A stretch of 55,360 bases of DNA from Streptomyces sp. MUM 178J. Its GTDB lineage: Bacteria > Actinomycetota > Actinomycetes > Streptomycetales > Streptomycetaceae. Each line of letters starts with the position of its first letter. Position 1 is the first letter of the stretch. A program made the translations under genes and the position numbers. Location of the stretch: assembly GCF_022414575.1 (NCBI RefSeq), contig NZ_JADWYQ010000042.1, positions 1 through 55,360 of the forward strand, written 5' to 3'. Under the pieces are notes generated by a model, which saw only the letters and a program-made list of their open reading frames with translations, was not told the origin of the DNA and did no database searches. Below are positions 54,640 through 55,360 of this stretch, piece after piece.

Positions 54640-55360
54640 ATGACGGCCGAGCTGGTCCGGGGGCAGAACCACCCCTTGCACCACACCCGCCTGCAGATAC
54701 GGGTATCGGCCGGCCGCCCGGTCGTGGCCCTGGCCACCTACGCCGACGACCGGCTGACGGTGCGCGACGAATGGATCGCCCATCCCGCGTCGCCCACGCT
54801 GCCGGGCCTCGACATCTCGAGCCCGGCCGCGCAGGCGCCGCAGTTCACCGTCGACCTGGACGCCCTGCCCGCACCGGCGCAGCAGGTGAACGTGCTGCTC
54901 GCGCTCCCCGAGGACTGTCGCCCGGGCGCCTTCGGAGCGGGCGCGGCCCCGTTCGTGGCCGTCACCGGCCAGGACGGCGTCGACATCGCCAGCTTCACCA
55001 TCACCGGCCTGGGCGCGGAGACGGCGCTCGTCGCCGTGGAGCTCTACCGCCGTCAGAGCGCCTGGAAGGTCCGAGCGGTCGGCCAGGGCTACGCGGGAGG
55101 GCTCGCCGAACTGCTGGACGACCAGGGCGTCCTCCGGGCCCCGGAGAAGGCGGCAGGGATCGCCGCGGCGCTGCGGGAGTCGGCGGCGCCCGCGCCCCGC
55201 GCGGAACCGGCCCAGGTGCGCACCCGCGGTGACAGCCCGTACGACCACCCCGCACCGCCCGGCCCCGGCCGGCAGTCGCCGCCGGCGGCCCGCCAGGAGC
55301 CCGCCGCCCCGTCCGGGGCGGCGACGTCGGGTGCGCCGGGCGGGGAGACGGACGCGGGGC
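54640..55360 (+). CDS. TerD-family protein, incomplete at the window edge
   Basis: The reading frame opens with ATG at 54640 (GAGGAGG upstream) and stays open to the end of the window (240 codons). It has a divergent TerD-type beta fold (GQNHPLHHTRLQIRVSAG, TVDLDALPAPAQQVNVLLAL, DGVDIASFTITGLGAETAL, VELYRRQSAWKVRAVGQGYAGGL), followed by a Pro/Ala-rich low-complexity region. The 3' end, and any further domain, lie outside the window. It is probably partner to the preceding TerD gene. Confidence 0.85.
   Translation, partial: MTAELVRGQNHPLHHTRLQIRVSAGRPVVALATYADDRLTVRDEWIAHPASPTLPGLDISSPAAQAPQFTVDLDALPAPAQQVNVLLALPEDCRPGAFGAGAAPFVAVTGQDGVDIASFTITGLGAETALVAVELYRRQSAWKVRAVGQGYAGGLAELLDDQGVLRAPEKAAGIAAALRESAAPAPRAEPAQVRTRGDSPYDHPAPPGPGRQSPPAARQEPAAPSGAATSGAPGGETDAG

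Overview
The window is a stretch of linear-chromosome core from a Streptomyces. The evidence is the very high GC, GTG starts, many overlapping GTGA/ATGA stop-start junctions, a chaplin with a sortase signal, a monomeric NADP-isocitrate dehydrogenase, and a gene order (pyk, ANTAR regulator, liv operon, polA, rpsA, PAC2 protein, coaE, uvrB) that from memory matches the S. coelicolor block around SCO2014 down to SCO1966. No insertion sequence, prophage or CRISPR array is visible. The accessory or odd material is the siderophore-type pair at the left edge, a P450 relic, in-gene repeat insertions, and an RNA locus near 44.4-44.7 kb.

Layout. 1-3.1 kb: a two-gene amine cassette (PLP decarboxylase plus flavin N-hydroxylase) of hydroxamate siderophore type. 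3.3-6.7 kb: SIMPL-domain protein, pyruvate kinase, a tRNA with anticodon CAA, and a PdtaR-like ANTAR response regulator. 7.0-13.0 kb: branched-chain amino-acid ABC importer livJHMGF. 13.0-17.0 kb (minus): methyltransferase, a small unknown ORF, a hotdog thioesterase and a YdeP/FdhF-type molybdopterin oxidoreductase. 17.2-23.4 kb: polA, a secreted lytic transglycosylase behind a long structured leader, a 45-residue membrane peptide and a DUF3068 protein. 23.4-27.0 kb (minus): helicase hrpB coupled to a methyltransferase. 27.3-31.2 kb: rpsA, PAC2 protein, coaE, TPR protein. 31.2-37.8 kb: DUF6343 protein, methyltransferase, stomatin-like protein, and a SNF2 helicase/SWIM zinc-finger pair. 37.9-42.1 kb: icd (minus), P450 pseudogene, MTA/SAH-deaminase-like amidohydrolase. 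42.2-44.8 kb: chaplin, DUF2293 protein, a DUF7873-type protein, and a 377-bp non-coding stretch. 44.8-48.6 kb: psuG plus a PfkB kinase (pseudouridine breakdown), cupin, MFS exporter. 48.8-55.4 kb: ogt, glycerophosphodiester phosphodiesterase, MHYT protein, uvrB, two TerD-family proteins (the second runs off the window).

Two connected observations stand out. First, four genes (polA, the DUF7873-type gene, ogt, uvrB) carry the same promoter architecture, TTGTCRGTG-N8-hexamer ending in T, followed 6-7 nt later by the start codon. This is the actinobacterial RecA-independent (PafBC-type) DNA-damage promoter on apparently leaderless mRNAs; the SNF2 helicase has a weaker version. Second, immediately downstream of the DUF7873-type gene lie two tandem tRNA-like elements whose halves are in permuted order: T-arm and 3' acceptor strand come first, then a short linker containing CTCGA, then 5' acceptor strand and D-arm. 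Both acceptor stems have 7 pairs and both anticodon stems have 6. Together they suggest a DNA-damage-inducible protein plus permuted tRNA or tRNA-mimic RNA locus, which I consider the most likely undescribed system here.
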